From Arthrobacter sp. Bi26 (GTDB lineage Bacteria > Actinomycetota > Actinomycetes > Actinomycetales > Micrococcaceae), in NCBI RefSeq assembly GCF_918697925.1, contig NZ_CAKKMF010000052.1:1-36658 (forward strand): a DNA stretch of 36,658 bases. Direction: 5' to 3'. Below are positions 7,034 through 18,934 of the stretch, one piece after another. A model generated the notes under the pieces. That model searched no databases. It worked only from the letters and a program-made list of their open reading frames with translations, and was not told where the DNA came from. The first letter of the stretch is position 1, and the number at the start of each line of letters is the position of its first letter. The position numbers and the translations under genes are program-made.

Positions 7034-8932
7034 ATGAGCAAAGGATCGCCGATCAGCCCCTCGCTGATGGCCACCAAGTCCACTGGAGCCCACAAGGCTC
7101 CGGAACGCGTCGAACGTCCGGCTGACGCCGGCGTCGACTCTGCTGCCGTCTCTCCTGTCCTCGGACCGAACAACGTCGTACCCCCGACGGTCATGACCGG
7201 TTCGCAAGCAATTGTCCGTTCGCTCGAAGAACTCGGCGTCCAGGACATTTTCGGTTTGCCCGGTGGCGCGATCCTGCCCACCTACGACCCCTTGATGGCT
7301 TCCAAAATGAACCACGTTTTGGTCCGTCATGAACAGGGAGCCGGCCACGCCGCGCAAGGCTACGCCATGGTCACCGGACGGGTTGGCGTCTGCATCGCCA
7401 CCTCGGGTCCGGGTGCCACCAACCTCGTTACCGCCATCATGGATGCCCACATGGACTCCGTGCCGATCGTGGCCATTACGGGCCAGGTCTCCAGCGGGGT
7501 GATCGGCACCGACGCATTCCAGGAAGCGGACATCGTCGGGATCACCATGCCGATCACGAAGCACTCCTTCCTGGTCACGGACCCCAACGACATCCCGCAT
7601 GTGATGGCGGAGGCGTTCCACCTGGCCTCCACCGGACGCCCGGGACCGGTCCTCGTGGATATCGCCAAGGACGCCCAGCAGGGCCAGATGACGTTCTCCT
7701 GGCCGCCCAAGATCGATCTCCCGGGATACCGGCCGGTGGTGCGCGGCCACAGCAAGCAGGTCCGTGAGGCCGCCCGGCTCATTGCCGGTGCCAGCAAGCC
7801 CGTGCTCTACGTCGGCGGCGGTGTGGTCAAGGCCCACGCCTCGGCCGAACTGCGCGAACTCGCTGAGCTGACGGGCGCTCCCGTGGTGACCACCCTGATG
7901 GCCCGGGGCGTGTTCCCGGACTCGCACCCGCAGCACGTGGGCATGCCGGGCATGCACGGCACGGTTTCCGCCGTGACGGCCCTGCAGCAGTCGGACCTGC
8001 TGATCACCCTCGGCGCCCGGTTCGATGACCGCGTGACCGGCATCCTGAAGTCCTTTGCCCCGAACGCCAAGGTCATCCACGCCGACATCGATCCGGCGGA
8101 AATTTCCAAGAACCGTACGGCCGACGTCCCGATCGTTGGCTCGGTCAAGGAGATCATCCCGGAGCTGACCGAGGCCCTGCGCCTGCAGTTCGAGGCCTTC
8201 GGCACCCCGGATCTGACCACCTGGTGGGCGTTCCTTAACAACCTCAAGGAAACCTACCCGCTCGGCTGGACCGAACCCGAGGACGGGCTCAGTGCCCCCC
8301 AGCGCGTCATCGAACGCATCGGCGCCCTGACCGGACCCGAGGGCGTCTACGTCGCCGGCGTCGGACAGCACCAGATGTGGGCCTCGCAGTTCATCAAGTA
8401 CGAACGCCCGCACGCCTGGCTCAACTCCGGCGGCGCCGGCACCATGGGCTACGCCGTTCCGGCGGCCATGGGCGCCAAGGTGGGCGAGCCGGACCGCGTG
8501 GTCTGGGCGATCGACGGCGACGGCTGTTTCCAGATGACCAACCAGGAACTGGCCACCTGCGCGATCAACAAGATCCCGATCAAGGTCGCCATCATCAACA
8601 ACTCCTCCCTCGGCATGGTCCGGCAGTGGCAGACCCTGTTCTACGAGGGCCGCTACTCCAATACCGACCTCAACACGGGACATGACACGGTCCGCATCCC
8701 GGACTTCGTCAAGCTGGCGGACGCCTACGGCTGCGCTGCCTTCCGGTGCGAACGCGACGAAGACATCGACGCCACCATCCAGAAGGCCCTGGAGATCAAT
8801 GACCGCCCGGTGGTCATCGACTTCGTCGTGAGCCCCAACTCGATGGTGTGGCCGATGGTCCCCGCCGGGGTCAGCAACGACCAGATCCAGGTTGCCCGCA
8901 ACATGACCCCGGAATGGGAAGAGGAGGACTGA
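7034..8932 (+). CDS. ilvB: acetolactate synthase, large (catalytic) subunit
   Basis: This subunit condenses pyruvate with pyruvate or 2-oxobutyrate, the committed step of valine, leucine and isoleucine synthesis, using TPP, FAD and Mg2+. The 632-residue protein shows the TPP N-domain with the catalytic Glu ([14 protein letters not shown]), the central FAD-binding region ([10 protein letters not shown]) and the C-terminal TPP/Mg2+ motif ([14 protein letters not shown] ... [12 protein letters not shown]). About 55 N-terminal residues precede the core, as usual in actinobacteria. AAGGAAG at 7021-7027 is 6 nt before ATG 7034. It is first in ilvB-ilvN-ilvC, behind the attenuator. Confidence 0.96.
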   Translation: MSKGSPISPSLMATKSTGAHKAPERVERPADAGVDSAAVSPVLGPNNVVPPTVMTGSQAIVRSLEELGVQDIFGLPGGAILPTYDPLMASKMNHVLVRHEQGAGHAAQGYAMVTGRVGVCIATSGPGATNLVTAIMDAHMDSVPIVAITGQVSSGVIGTDAFQEADIVGITMPITKHSFLVTDPNDIPHVMAEAFHLASTGRPGPVLVDIAKDAQQGQMTFSWPPKIDLPGYRPVVRGHSKQVREAARLIAGASKPVLYVGGGVVKAHASAELRELAELTGAPVVTTLMARGVFPDSHPQHVGMPGMHGTVSAVTALQQSDLLITLGARFDDRVTGILKSFAPNAKVIHADIDPAEISKNRTADVPIVGSVKEIIPELTEALRLQFEAFGTPDLTTWWAFLNNLKETYPLGWTEPEDGLSAPQRVIERIGALTGPEGVYVAGVGQHQMWASQFIKYERPHAWLNSGGAGTMGYAVPAAMGAKVGEPDRVVWAIDGDGCFQMTNQELATCAINKIPIKVAIINNSSLGMVRQWQTLFYEGRYSNTDLNTGHDTVRIPDFVKLADAYGCAAFRCERDEDIDATIQKALEINDRPVVIDFVVSPNSMVWPMVPAGVSNDQIQVARNMTPEWEEED

Positions 8933-8934
8933 AC

Positions 8935-10558
<1,624 letters not shown>

Positions 10559-10568
10559 GCATTGCCCG

Positions 10569-10611
10569 GCAGGGGAGCCGGACACCACATCCTGGGGTCC
10601 GGCTTCCCTGC
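10569..10611 (+). terminator. hairpin between ilvC and serA
   Basis: A 15-bp stem (10569-10583 / 10597-10611, one G-T pair) with a 13-nt loop and no T tract. It may end most ilvBNC transcripts or stabilise their 3' end, separating them from serA. Confidence 0.5.
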
Positions 10612-10694
10612 TGTCCAGCACCACGCGCATCACCAGCATCACCCGATTCACCAAAATCCCCACCAGATACACAAGAGAGCTAAAGAGGTCACCG

Positions 10695-12290
10695 GTGACA
10701 AGCACCAAACCTGTCGTACTCCTCGCTGAGGAACTTTCGCCCGCCACAGTCGAGGCCCTCGGCCCGGACTTTGAAATCCGCCAGACTGACGGCTCCGACC
10801 GTTCCCAGCTGCTCTCCGCGATCGCCGACGTCGACGCGATCCTGGTCCGCTCCGCCACCCAGCTGGACGCCGAGGCCATCGCCGCCGCCAAGAACCTCAA
10901 GGTGATCGCCCGCGCCGGCGTCGGCCTGGACAACGTCGACATCAAAGCGGCCACGCAGGCCGGCGTCATGGTGGTCAACGCGCCGACCTCGAACATCGTC
11001 TCCGCCGCCGAACTGACCGTCGGGCACATCCTGAGCCTCGCCCGCCACATCCCGCAGGCCAGCTCCGCCCTCAAGGACGGGGAGTGGAAGCGCTCCAAGT
11101 ACACCGGCATCGAGCTCTTCGAGAAGAAGATCGGCATCATCGGCCTGGGCCGGATCGGCGCCCTGGTCGCGGCCCGCCTGAAGGGCTTCGACACCAAGAT
11201 CCTCGCGTACGACCCCTACATCACCTCCGCCCGGGCCGCCCAGCTCGGCGTGCAGCTGGTGACCCTCGATGAGCTCCTTGCACAGTCGGACTTCATCACC
11301 ATCCACATGCCCAAGACCCCGGAGACCGTCGGCATGCTCGGTGCCGACGCCTTCAAGAAGATGAAGAGCACGGCGTACGTCGTCAACGTCGCCCGCGGCG
11401 GCCTGGTGGACGAGGAAGCCCTCTACACCGCGCTGCAGGCCGGTGACATCGCCGGCGCCGGCGTCGACGTCTTCTCCAAGGAACCCAGCACCGACCTGCC
11501 GTTCTTCAAGCTCGACAACGTCGTGGTGACCCCGCACCTGGGCGCCTCCACCGACGAGGCCCAGGAAAAGGCCGGCGTTTCCGTCGCGAAGTCCGTCCGC
11601 CTGGCCCTGGCCGGCGAACTGGTCCCCGACGCCGTCAACGTCGCCGGCGGCGTCATCGCCCCGGACGTCCGCCCCGGCATCCCGCTGATGGAAAAGCTGG
11701 GCCGCATCTTCACCGCGCTGACCCATGCCTCCCTCACGCAGTTCGACGTCGAGGTGGCAGGCGAGATCTCCTCGCTCGATGTCAAGGTGCTGGAACTCGC
11801 GGCACTCAAGGGCATCTTTGCCGACGTCGTGACCGAGCAGGTCTCGTACGTCAACGCCCCCGTGATCGCCGAGCAGCGCGGCATCAACGTCCGGCTCATC
11901 ACGACGCCGGACACCGAGTCGTACCGCAACGTCCTGACCCTGCGCGGCGCCCTCAGCGACGGCAGCCAGATCTCCGTCGCCGGAACCCTGACCGGCCCGA
12001 AGCAGATCCAGAAACTGGTCGGCGTCAACGGCTACGAGGTGGAGATCCCGATCAGCGAACACCTCGTGGTGGTTGCCTACTCGGACCGCCCCGGCGTGAT
12101 CGGCACAATCGGCCACATCCTGGGCATGAACAACATCAACATCGCCGGCATGCAGGTGGCACGCCAGACAGAGGGCGGCCAGGTGCTGGCCCTGCTGACC
12201 ATCGACAGCTCCGTTCCCCAGCAGGTCCTTGACGCGATCAAGGCCGGGATCGGCGCTGACATGGTCCGTGAGGTTGACCTCGAGGACTAA
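10695..12290 (+). CDS. serA: D-3-phosphoglycerate dehydrogenase (long form)
   Basis: SerA oxidises 3-phosphoglycerate to 3-phosphohydroxypyruvate with NAD+, the entry to serine synthesis. With GTG 10695 (AGAGG 6 nt upstream) the protein is 531 residues, the long form with an intervening allosteric domain. Domains: substrate/NAD region (1-about 315) with ARAGVGLDNVD, Rossmann GLGRIGALVAARL, the catalytic Arg block NVARGGLVDEEAL and His in VVVTPHLGAST; ASB domain (about 320-450); C-terminal ACT domain (VVVAYSDRPGVIGTIGHIL) that senses serine in relatives. It follows ilvC by 136 nt with a hairpin between, so it may have its own promoter. A strong terminator follows. Confidence 0.95.
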   Translation: MTSTKPVVLLAEELSPATVEALGPDFEIRQTDGSDRSQLLSAIADVDAILVRSATQLDAEAIAAAKNLKVIARAGVGLDNVDIKAATQAGVMVVNAPTSNIVSAAELTVGHILSLARHIPQASSALKDGEWKRSKYTGIELFEKKIGIIGLGRIGALVAARLKGFDTKILAYDPYITSARAAQLGVQLVTLDELLAQSDFITIHMPKTPETVGMLGADAFKKMKSTAYVVNVARGGLVDEEALYTALQAGDIAGAGVDVFSKEPSTDLPFFKLDNVVVTPHLGASTDEAQEKAGVSVAKSVRLALAGELVPDAVNVAGGVIAPDVRPGIPLMEKLGRIFTALTHASLTQFDVEVAGEISSLDVKVLELAALKGIFADVVTEQVSYVNAPVIAEQRGINVRLITTPDTESYRNVLTLRGALSDGSQISVAGTLTGPKQIQKLVGVNGYEVEIPISEHLVVVAYSDRPGVIGTIGHILGMNNINIAGMQVARQTEGGQVLALLTIDSSVPQQVLDAIKAGIGADMVREVDLED

Positions 12291-12303
12291 AATCCTCCCC
12301 GCA

Positions 12304-12338
12304 GGCCGCCGGCGGCGGCATGACCGCCGCCGGCGGCC
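12304..12338 (+). terminator. 15-bp GC hairpin after serA
   Basis: A perfect 15-bp inverted repeat (12304-12318 / 12324-12338) with a CATGA loop, 13 nt after the serA stop. It has no T tract and lies just before the second, T-tailed structure. Confidence 0.6.
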
Positions 12339-12348
12339 ACAAGCGGCC

Positions 12349-12415
12349 GGCCGGTCTGCGTACAATGGCTAGGACCGAATTTCGGTCCGCGGCCGGCAGA
12401 CCGGCCTTTACTTTT
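12349..12415 (+). terminator. nested stem-loop terminator after serA
   Basis: Outer arms 12349-12359 / 12396-12406 (11 bp) enclose a second perfect hairpin GGACCGAA/TTCGGTCC (12372-12379 / 12381-12388). The outer arm is followed by TTTACTTTTG, which fits rho-independent termination. Confidence 0.7.
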
Positions 12416-12495
12416 GCACGCCCGGCACGGGACGCCCTCAATTCCGCAGGAAATGAGCTGCGGCGTGCGCACGCAATCCAGCTTTCAGGAGCCCA

Positions 12496-15282
12496 ATGAA
12501 CGCCGTCCAGAGGTTCATCAGAAGCAGAGTGCTTCTGTTGACCGCGTCCATTTTGATCGTGGCCATGTGCCTGTCCGTGCTCGTCCAGGGTCAGTCCCAG
12601 GCGGCGCTGAACAGGACCGTGGACCAAAACTCGCGGGGGCTCTATGACGTCCTGGTCCAGGCCAAGGCCGATGATAACGGCGGCCTGATGCAGCCGGACA
12701 TCGCCACCGGCCAGGGCGGCGTCAGCTTCGAGCAGCTGGATTCGATCCGCAAGCTCTCCGGCACCTCGGTGGCCGCGCCCATCAGCCTGGTCTCGCGCGT
12801 GACGCAGAACCTGGAATCGCCGCGGCTGGATGCCACCGACTACCTCGGCTTCAACGCGGGCCTCGCGGGCACTTCCGGCGACCCGACCGCCACGGACCCG
12901 AGCAAGTGGCCGGCCGCGGAATCGGTGCTGAGCGACACGCCGAAGAAGTACCGTCTGACCGCCAGCGCAGTCAGCTCCGACGGCCACTCGGACCAGACCC
13001 TGTTCAAGACCACGGCCGAGGGCTCCGTCGGCAAGGCGAAGCTGATCCAGGAACAGGTCGCCGGCGGCCAGAACGTCCGCATCCAGGGCCCGGAGGGCGA
13101 GACCGGCATCAAGTTCCCCACCCCGGCCGGCGGCTCCGAGCACAACCTCTTCAACCTCTCCGTTTCCCTGCCCATGGCGCCGCAGGTGACCGAGTCCGTC
13201 GTCGCCGTCGACCCCGTCTCCGAACGCGCACTGCTCGGCACGGCCGGTGACTTCCTGGCCCCGCTGGAGAAAGCCCCGCCCGCGGACGCCCGCAACGCCG
13301 GCGCCATTGGCCGGCACTTCGAGAGCCTCTTCACCAACGGCATCTCCATGGACGAACTCAAGGAAGGCCCGGACTTCCTCGGCGTCAAACTCAAGTACTG
13401 GGCACCGCTGATGACCCAGTACCAGCAGGCCAAGCGTGACGGCCAGCTCACCGCCGATTCGCAGGCCATCCCGCTGATCGTCCGCTCCGGCACCGCCGTG
13501 GATCTGAAGTACTCGGTCAAGATCGAGGAAATCGACGACTCCGGCAACGTCACCAACGACGTCGGCACCGTGACCCGCTCGCTGGACAAGGACTACCTGC
13601 CGTTCGTTTCGAAGTCCCCGTTCGCCCTCGCCTGGCCCGGGTCCAAGGACCTCTCCCAGCTCATGGGCGACACCGGCTCCTTCAGCCAGGGCCTCTACAA
13701 CCCCGCCACCTGGAGCACCAACTTTGCCGCCGCCCCGGCGTACAAGGACGGCGAAACCGCCGCCAACGGCGCCGTGGACAAGAGCGCCTCGCCCGGTGAC
13801 TGGGTCACCGTGAACCGCCTGCCGGACAAGGCCGCCAACGGTGCCGCCGTCGACCAGACCCAGCGCAATCCTGTCGATGAGCGCTCCTACCGGGAGAACC
13901 TCGAAACCGGCAAGAAGCTGGCCACGCCGCTGGCCATGGTTTACGGCACGTTCGACGCCGCGAGCGTCAAGGATGCCGCCGGCGACGTCAACCGGCTGCC
14001 CCTGGGCGGCTACGACCCCGCGCCCTTCACCCTGACCAAGGATGCGTCCGGCACCGACGTCAACACCGAGCTCAAGCCTTCCCTGAGCGCCACGGGACTG
14101 GTCAGCCAGTCCGCCGGTGCCATCACCGACTACTACGGCCTCGCCGCCGCCCGCGGCTATGAGCAGAACGCCTCCGTGATCGACGCCGTCCGCGTCCGCG
14201 CCAAGGTTCCGGGCAGCTGGAAGCAGGCGCAGCCCGAGGTGGAGAAGCTCGCCAACGAGATCCGCGACATGGGCCTGCAGGCCACCGTGGTGGCCGGTTC
14301 GGCCCGCGAGGACGCCAGCATCGCCGTTCCCGGCTACTCCAAGGACGACGCCGGCAAGGAATCGCCGCTGGGCACCGTGCAGCAGTCGTGGGTCCGCCAG
14401 GACGCCGCGGACGCCGTTTCCGGCTCTCTGACCGCTACGAACCTGACCCTGCTGTTCCTGACCCTCTGCGGCGCCGCCCTCCTGACGGGCGCCTCCACGG
14501 TCAGCTACATCCGCAAACGGCGCAGCGAGGCCGGAACCCTGCGTGCCATGGGCTGGACCCAGCGCAGGATCCGCTCCTGGGTGCTGGCCGAATTCGGCGT
14601 CGGCGCCGCGCTGCTGGCCGTCGCCGGAATCGCCCTGAGCCTGATCAGCTGGAGCACCGCCACCGCGGTGGTCTCGGCGTCGGTCCTGGTGCTGTACGCA
14701 GGTGCGGCGTTCGTCGCTGCGCAGCAGCTGCGCCACCGCGAGGTAGTGGACCAGGACCCGCAACACGATGAACGGCTCATTGCGGTCGATTCCCCGCTGA
14801 CCTTCGCCAACCGGCAGCTGAGCGCCAACAAGTTCAACACCATCTCACTCGCCGTTGCCGTCGGTGTTTTCGCCGCGGCCGTCGGCGGACTGGTCGCCCT
14901 GCTGATCGACATTCCCCGGGCCGCCGGCGCCAGCGCCCTCAGCGGGCTGGCCGCGGCCAGCATCGCGTTCCCGAGCGTCATCCTGGCTGTGTCCGGCGTT
15001 GCCGTCGGGCTGCTGCTGACCATGGTCACCGGGCGCTTCGAGCTGCAGGCCAAGCGCCAGTACCTCGGCACGCTGCGGGCCATGGGCTGGAACCCTGACA
15101 TGCTGGGCCAGGTCCGCTTCTTTGAAAACGCCATGGTGGGAACCGTCGCGCTGCCCCTCGGCGTCGTGGGCGCCCTCGGCATCGGCCTCCTCCTCGCCCC
15201 CTATGCCGCGCTGTGGGCCGCAATTGCCGGTCTCGTAGCTGTACTTTGCTGGATTCCGATTGCAACGAAAGTGGTCCAATGA
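12496..15282 (+). CDS. ABC transporter permease, FtsX/MacB type with large extracellular domain
   Basis: The 928-residue membrane protein has one N-terminal helix (about 14-34), roughly 600 hydrophilic extracellular residues, then two FtsX-like blocks each holding several helices (about 645-755 and 790-928). The repeated motif TLRAMGW appears after each block start (EAGTLRAMGWTQ and LGTLRAMGWNP), typical of duplicated FtsX permeases. AGGAG lies 4 nt before ATG 12496. Its stop overlaps the start of the ATPase gene (ATGA), so the pair is one transporter. Relatives move lipids, lipoproteins or peptides, or drive envelope enzymes mechanically; the substrate here is unknown. The large outer domain has no family I recognise. 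Confidence 0.85.
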   Translation: MNAVQRFIRSRVLLLTASILIVAMCLSVLVQGQSQAALNRTVDQNSRGLYDVLVQAKADDNGGLMQPDIATGQGGVSFEQLDSIRKLSGTSVAAPISLVSRVTQNLESPRLDATDYLGFNAGLAGTSGDPTATDPSKWPAAESVLSDTPKKYRLTASAVSSDGHSDQTLFKTTAEGSVGKAKLIQEQVAGGQNVRIQGPEGETGIKFPTPAGGSEHNLFNLSVSLPMAPQVTESVVAVDPVSERALLGTAGDFLAPLEKAPPADARNAGAIGRHFESLFTNGISMDELKEGPDFLGVKLKYWAPLMTQYQQAKRDGQLTADSQAIPLIVRSGTAVDLKYSVKIEEIDDSGNVTNDVGTVTRSLDKDYLPFVSKSPFALAWPGSKDLSQLMGDTGSFSQGLYNPATWSTNFAAAPAYKDGETAANGAVDKSASPGDWVTVNRLPDKAANGAAVDQTQRNPVDERSYRENLETGKKLATPLAMVYGTFDAASVKDAAGDVNRLPLGGYDPAPFTLTKDASGTDVNTELKPSLSATGLVSQSAGAITDYYGLAAARGYEQNASVIDAVRVRAKVPGSWKQAQPEVEKLANEIRDMGLQATVVAGSAREDASIAVPGYSKDDAGKESPLGTVQQSWVRQDAADAVSGSLTATNLTLLFLTLCGAALLTGASTVSYIRKRRSEAGTLRAMGWTQRRIRSWVLAEFGVGAALLAVAGIALSLISWSTATAVVSASVLVLYAGAAFVAAQQLRHREVVDQDPQHDERLIAVDSPLTFANRQLSANKFNTISLAVAVGVFAAAVGGLVALLIDIPRAAGASALSGLAAASIAFPSVILAVSGVAVGLLLTMVTGRFELQAKRQYLGTLRAMGWNPDMLGQVRFFENAMVGTVALPLGVVGALGIGLLLAPYAALWAAIAGLVAVLCWIPIATKVVQ

Positions 15283-16046
15283 CTAACGAGCTGAACCTTG
15301 ACCGGGAGGCACACGACCGGATGACCGCCAGCACCCGTCGCGGTGCGCACAAGACCCGCGCCAACACGATCGTGAAGGCCACGGACCACGCCACGCCGCT
15401 GGAACTGAGCAACATCACCATCCACTACGGCGGCGGCAAGGGCGGTGCCGAGGCCGTCAACGTGGTGGACGACTTCAACATGACGCTGCACGCCGGCGAA
15501 ATGCACTGCGTCGCGGGCCGCTCCGGCTCGGGCAAGACCAGCATCCTGACCGTCGGCGCGGGACTGACCCTGCCGACGTCGGGCCGGGTGTTCTGGGAAG
15601 GCGACTCGCTGGAGACCATGGGCGACGACGAGATCGCGGACCGCCGCCGCGCCCTGATCGGCTACGTGGACCAGGGCGGCGCCCTGATCGACGGGATGAG
15701 CGCGCTCGAGAACGTCCTGCTGCCGGCCGTGCCCGACGGCGAAGTTGAGCAGCGCCGCGACATGGCCAAGGACCTTTTGGACCTCGTGGGCCTCGGCCGG
15801 CGCATGCGCCACCGCCCGGCGCAGCTCTCCGGCGGTGAACGCCAGCGCGTGGCGATCGCCCGGGCGCTCATCCTCGGCACCCGCGTCCTGGTGGTCGACG
15901 AGCCCACAGCCAGCCTGGACCGTGCCGCGGCCAACCGCATCATCAGCATCCTCAAGGACACCACCTCGGACGGCATTGCCGTGCTGGTGGCTTCACATGA
16001 CCACGAACTGGTCCGCCAGAGCGATACCCTCACAGAACTGATCTAG
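15279..16046 (+). CDS. ABC transporter ATP-binding protein (LolD/MacB-like)
   Basis: The 255-residue ATPase partners the preceding permease. Walker A GRSGSGKTS (about residues 82-90), Q-loop region YVDQGGALIDGMSALEN, signature LSGGERQRVAIARAL, Walker B VLVVDEPTASLD and the switch His in VASHDHE are all present, so it should hydrolyse ATP. About 45 charged residues precede the nucleotide-binding core. ATG 15279 overlaps the permease stop; a longer frame upstream lies inside the permease gene and is rejected. metG follows after 9 nt, so read-through is possible. Confidence 0.9.
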   Translation: MTNELNLDREAHDRMTASTRRGAHKTRANTIVKATDHATPLELSNITIHYGGGKGGAEAVNVVDDFNMTLHAGEMHCVAGRSGSGKTSILTVGAGLTLPTSGRVFWEGDSLETMGDDEIADRRRALIGYVDQGGALIDGMSALENVLLPAVPDGEVEQRRDMAKDLLDLVGLGRRMRHRPAQLSGGERQRVAIARALILGTRVLVVDEPTASLDRAAANRIISILKDTTSDGIAVLVASHDHELVRQSDTLTELI

Positions 16047-16055
16047 ATTTAGACC

Positions 16056-17615
16056 GTGACTTCAACTGATAAGACCCCGTTCTACATCACCACGGCCATC
16101 ACGTACCCCAACGGGGTGCCGCACATCGGCCATGCGTACGAGTACATCGCCACCGATGCGATGGCCCGCTTCAAGCGCCTGGACGGGTACGACGTCTTCT
16201 TCCTGACCGGAACGGACGAGCACGGCATGAAGATCGCCCAGGCCGCCGAGAAGGAAGGCGTCACGCCCAAGGAACTGGTGGACCGGAACGCCGAGATCTA
16301 CAAGGGGGCGCACGCCGCCCTGGGAGTCTCGTACGACCGCTTCATCCGCACCACGGACGCCGACCACTACGCGGCGTCGCAGGCCATCTGGAAGAAGATG
16401 GAGGCCAACGGGGACATCTACCTGTCCAAGTACGAGGGCTGGTATTCGGTCCGCGACGAGGCGTTTTACGTTGAGGACGAGACCGTGGTCAAGGACGACG
16501 GCATCCGCTACTCGCGCGAATCGGACACCGAGGTCACCTGGACGGCCGAGGAGAGCTACTTCTTCCGGCTGTCCGCCTATCAGGACAAGCTGCTGGCGCT
16601 GTACGAGGCCCACCCCGAATTCGGTGCCCCGCAGTCCCGCTTCAATGAGGTCATCAGCTTCGTCAGGCGCGGGCTGGAGGACCTGTCCATCAGCCGCACC
16701 ACCTTCGACTGGGGCGTTCCCGTGCCCGGCAACGACAAGCACGTCATGTACGTTTGGGTCGACGCGCTGACCAACTACCTGACCGGGGTCGGCTACCCGG
16801 ACGTCGACTCGGGCTCCTTCAAAAAGTTCTGGCCGGCCGACGTCCACGTGATCGGCAAGGACATCTCCCGCTTCCACGCCATCTACTGGCCGGCGTTCCT
16901 CATGAGCGCCGGACTGGAGCTGCCGAAGCGGATCATGATCCACGGCTTCCTGCAGAACAACGGCGTCAAGATGTCCAAGTCGCTGGGCAACGTGGTGGCG
17001 CCCGCGGACTTCGTGGCCCAGTACGGCCTGGACCAGGTGCGCTACTTCTTCCTGCGCGAGGTCCCCTTCGGGGCGGACGGCAACTACAACCACGAGGCAA
17101 TCGTGGGCCGGATGAACTCCGACCTCGCCAACAACTTCGGCAACCTGGCCCAGCGGTCGCTGTCCATGGTGGCCAAGAACTGCGAGGGCCGCGTGCCCGC
17201 GCCGGGCGCGTTCTCCGCCGAGGACACCGCGATTCTGGCCCAGGCCAACGGGCTGCTGGACGCCGCCCGGGCCGCGTTCGAGAAGCAGGAGTTCAGCCGC
17301 GCCCTGGAGGCCATCTGGACAGTCCTGGGGGACACCAACGCCTACTTCGCCGAGCAGGCTCCCTGGGTGCTGCGCAAGACCGACGTCGAACGCATGAACA
17401 CGGTGCTCTACGTGACGCTCGAGGTGCTGCGGATCGTCGCGATCCTGGCCCAGCCGGTGATGCCGACGGCGACGGCGGCGATCCTGCACACGCTCGGCCA
17501 GCCAGAAGGCCCGGCGCGCCAGTTCACGGCCGTCGGCACGCCGATCGTCGCCGGCACGGAACTGCCGGCCCCGGCCCCGGTGTTCCCGAAGTACGAGGAA
17601 CCCGCCGAGGCCTGA
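16056..17615 (+). CDS. metG: methionyl-tRNA synthetase
   Basis: The enzyme charges tRNA-Met with methionine. The 519-residue length is that of the short form lacking the C-terminal dimerisation domain, as in mycobacteria. The HIGH motif is [13 protein letters not shown] near residue 22 and KMSKS follows in [11 protein letters not shown] at about 308. The zinc-knuckle region between them lacks an obvious Cys set, as in the short MetG group. GTG 16056 has no ribosome-binding site, but TAGATT (16044-16049, overlapping the upstream stop) ends 6 nt before it, so a leaderless start is possible alongside read-through from the ABC operon. A strong terminator follows. Confidence 0.95.
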   Translation: MTSTDKTPFYITTAITYPNGVPHIGHAYEYIATDAMARFKRLDGYDVFFLTGTDEHGMKIAQAAEKEGVTPKELVDRNAEIYKGAHAALGVSYDRFIRTTDADHYAASQAIWKKMEANGDIYLSKYEGWYSVRDEAFYVEDETVVKDDGIRYSRESDTEVTWTAEESYFFRLSAYQDKLLALYEAHPEFGAPQSRFNEVISFVRRGLEDLSISRTTFDWGVPVPGNDKHVMYVWVDALTNYLTGVGYPDVDSGSFKKFWPADVHVIGKDISRFHAIYWPAFLMSAGLELPKRIMIHGFLQNNGVKMSKSLGNVVAPADFVAQYGLDQVRYFFLREVPFGADGNYNHEAIVGRMNSDLANNFGNLAQRSLSMVAKNCEGRVPAPGAFSAEDTAILAQANGLLDAARAAFEKQEFSRALEAIWTVLGDTNAYFAEQAPWVLRKTDVERMNTVLYVTLEVLRIVAILAQPVMPTATAAILHTLGQPEGPARQFTAVGTPIVAGTELPAPAPVFPKYEEPAEA

Positions 17616-17631
17616 GCCGGTCCACCGCCTG

Positions 17632-17672
17632 ACGCTCCCGCACCCCTGAATTGGGGTGCGGGAGCGTTCTTC
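17632..17672 (+). terminator. terminator after metG
   Basis: A perfect 15-bp stem (17632-17646 / 17653-17667) with a TGAATT loop and a short T-rich tail (TTCTTC). It separates metG from leuB. Confidence 0.8.
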
Positions 17673-17684
17673 GTCCGGAGGCAT

Positions 17685-17700
17685 GATCGGATAGTGAGAC
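17685..17700 (+). promoter_or_regulatory. candidate IclR operator at leuB
   Basis: GATCG-GATAG-TGAGAC: the right part ATAGTGAGAC is identical to the first ilvB site. The left half is degenerate. It ends 3 nt before the leuB -35. Confidence 0.45.
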
Positions 17701-17703
17701 GAC

Positions 17704-17734
17704 TTGACCAGAATGTGGATCACTTGGCTACGCT
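17704..17734 (+). promoter_or_regulatory. leuB promoter, leaderless start
   Basis: TTGACC (17704-17709) and TACGCT (17729-17734) are 19 bp apart. The -10 ends 6 nt before ATG 17741 and there is no ribosome-binding site, which fits a leaderless mRNA. Confidence 0.5.
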
Positions 17735-17740
17735 GAAAAC

Positions 17741-18793
17741 ATGAGCGCATCCACGATTGATCTGGCAGTCATCCCGGGCGACGGCATTGGTCCGGAGGTC
17801 ACGGCCGAAGCCCTGAAGGTCCTTGAGAAGGCCGCGGCCGCCGAGGGGATCGTGCTCCAGCAGACCCACTACAAGCTGGGCGCGGAGCACTGGCTCGAGA
17901 CGGGGGAGACCCTGCCCGCGGCCACCCTCGCCGATCTTCGCACGCGCGACGCCATCTTGTTCGGCGCCGTCGGGGCGGCCCCCGGCGACACCCGGATCCC
18001 GTCGGGCATCATCGAGCGTGAGCTCCTGCTCAAGCTGCGCTTCAGCCTGGACCACTTCGTCAACCTGCGGCCCTCCCGCCTGTATGCCGGCGTTGGCAGC
18101 CCGCTCGCCAACCCCGGCAAGATCGATTTCATCGTGGTCCGCGAGGGCACCGAAGGCCCGTACGTGGGCAACGGCGGCACACTGCGCGCCGGTACCCCCC
18201 ACGAGGTGGCCACCGAGGTCTCCCTGAACACGGCCCACGGCGTGGAACGCGTGGTCCGCGATGCGTTCCGCCGGGCCAACGAACGCCCCCGCAAGAAGCT
18301 CACGCTGGTGCACAAGCACAACGTCCTGGTCTTCGCCGGCCAGCTCTGGAAGCGCACGGTTGAGGCAGTGGCCCAGGAGTTCCCCGAGGTCACGCACGAC
18401 TACCTCCACGTCGACGCCGCCACGATTTTCATGGTCACCGATCCGGCCCGCTTCGACGTGATCGTCACCGACAACCTGTTCGGCGACATCATCACCGACC
18501 TCGCGGCAGCCGTGACCGGCGGGATCGGCCTCGCCGCCTCCGGCAACCTCAACATGGACCGCACCGCGCCGTCCATGTTCGAACCGGTCCACGGGTCCGC
18601 CCCGGACATTGCCGGCCAGCAGAAGGCCGACCCCACCGCGGCCATCCTCTCCGCGGCGCTCCTGCTCGACCACCTCGGCTTCGCCGGCGCCGCCCGGAAG
18701 ATCGAGGCGGCCGTGACGGCCGACGTCGAGGCCCGCGACGGCGCCGTCCGCACCACTAGCGCGGTCGGCGACGCCATCGCGGCGGCGCTGTAG
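17741..18793 (+). CDS. leuB: 3-isopropylmalate dehydrogenase
   Basis: LeuB oxidatively decarboxylates 3-isopropylmalate with NAD+, the third step of leucine synthesis. The 350-residue protein starts with the family hallmark [21 protein letters not shown]. It contains the substrate-binding block [13 protein letters not shown], the catalytic metal-binding stretch [28 protein letters not shown] and the NAD-binding [24 protein letters not shown]. It stands alone, away from leuCD, between the metG terminator and ilvE. Its promoter carries the shared TGAGAC motif, which suggests co-regulation with leuCD and the ilv genes. Confidence 0.95.
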   Translation: MSASTIDLAVIPGDGIGPEVTAEALKVLEKAAAAEGIVLQQTHYKLGAEHWLETGETLPAATLADLRTRDAILFGAVGAAPGDTRIPSGIIERELLLKLRFSLDHFVNLRPSRLYAGVGSPLANPGKIDFIVVREGTEGPYVGNGGTLRAGTPHEVATEVSLNTAHGVERVVRDAFRRANERPRKKLTLVHKHNVLVFAGQLWKRTVEAVAQEFPEVTHDYLHVDAATIFMVTDPARFDVIVTDNLFGDIITDLAAAVTGGIGLAASGNLNMDRTAPSMFEPVHGSAPDIAGQQKADPTAAILSAALLLDHLGFAGAARKIEAAVTADVEARDGAVRTTSAVGDAIAAAL

Positions 18794-18871
18794 GTCCTGG
18801 CCGTATTCTCTGCCCTGCAGGTGCCGCTAAACCCCGCTGCCAACGGGCGTAAGCTTGTTTCGAATCACCAA

Positions 18872-18877
18872 TATGCT
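18872..18877 (+). promoter_or_regulatory. possible -10 of ilvE promoter
   Basis: TATGCT in the 141-bp gap before ilvE. No good -35 lies 16-19 bp upstream. A start here would give a 5' leader of about 50 nt carrying the GGAGG ribosome-binding site. Confidence 0.3.
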
Positions 18878-18934
18878 GCCGTGGTCCGAGGGTGAACCAC
18901 GTTCCCACACCAGGCAGCCGATCGTGGAGGAACC

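Noticed and set aside
10689..12365. 558-residue minus-strand frame opposite serA
   Set aside because: Antisense shadow of serA; composition dominated by Gly, Asp, Val and His, with no motif.
12238..14766. 842-residue minus-strand frame opposite the ABC permease
   Set aside because: Antisense shadow, rich in Gly/Val/Arg/His as such shadows are, and it crosses the serA terminator region.
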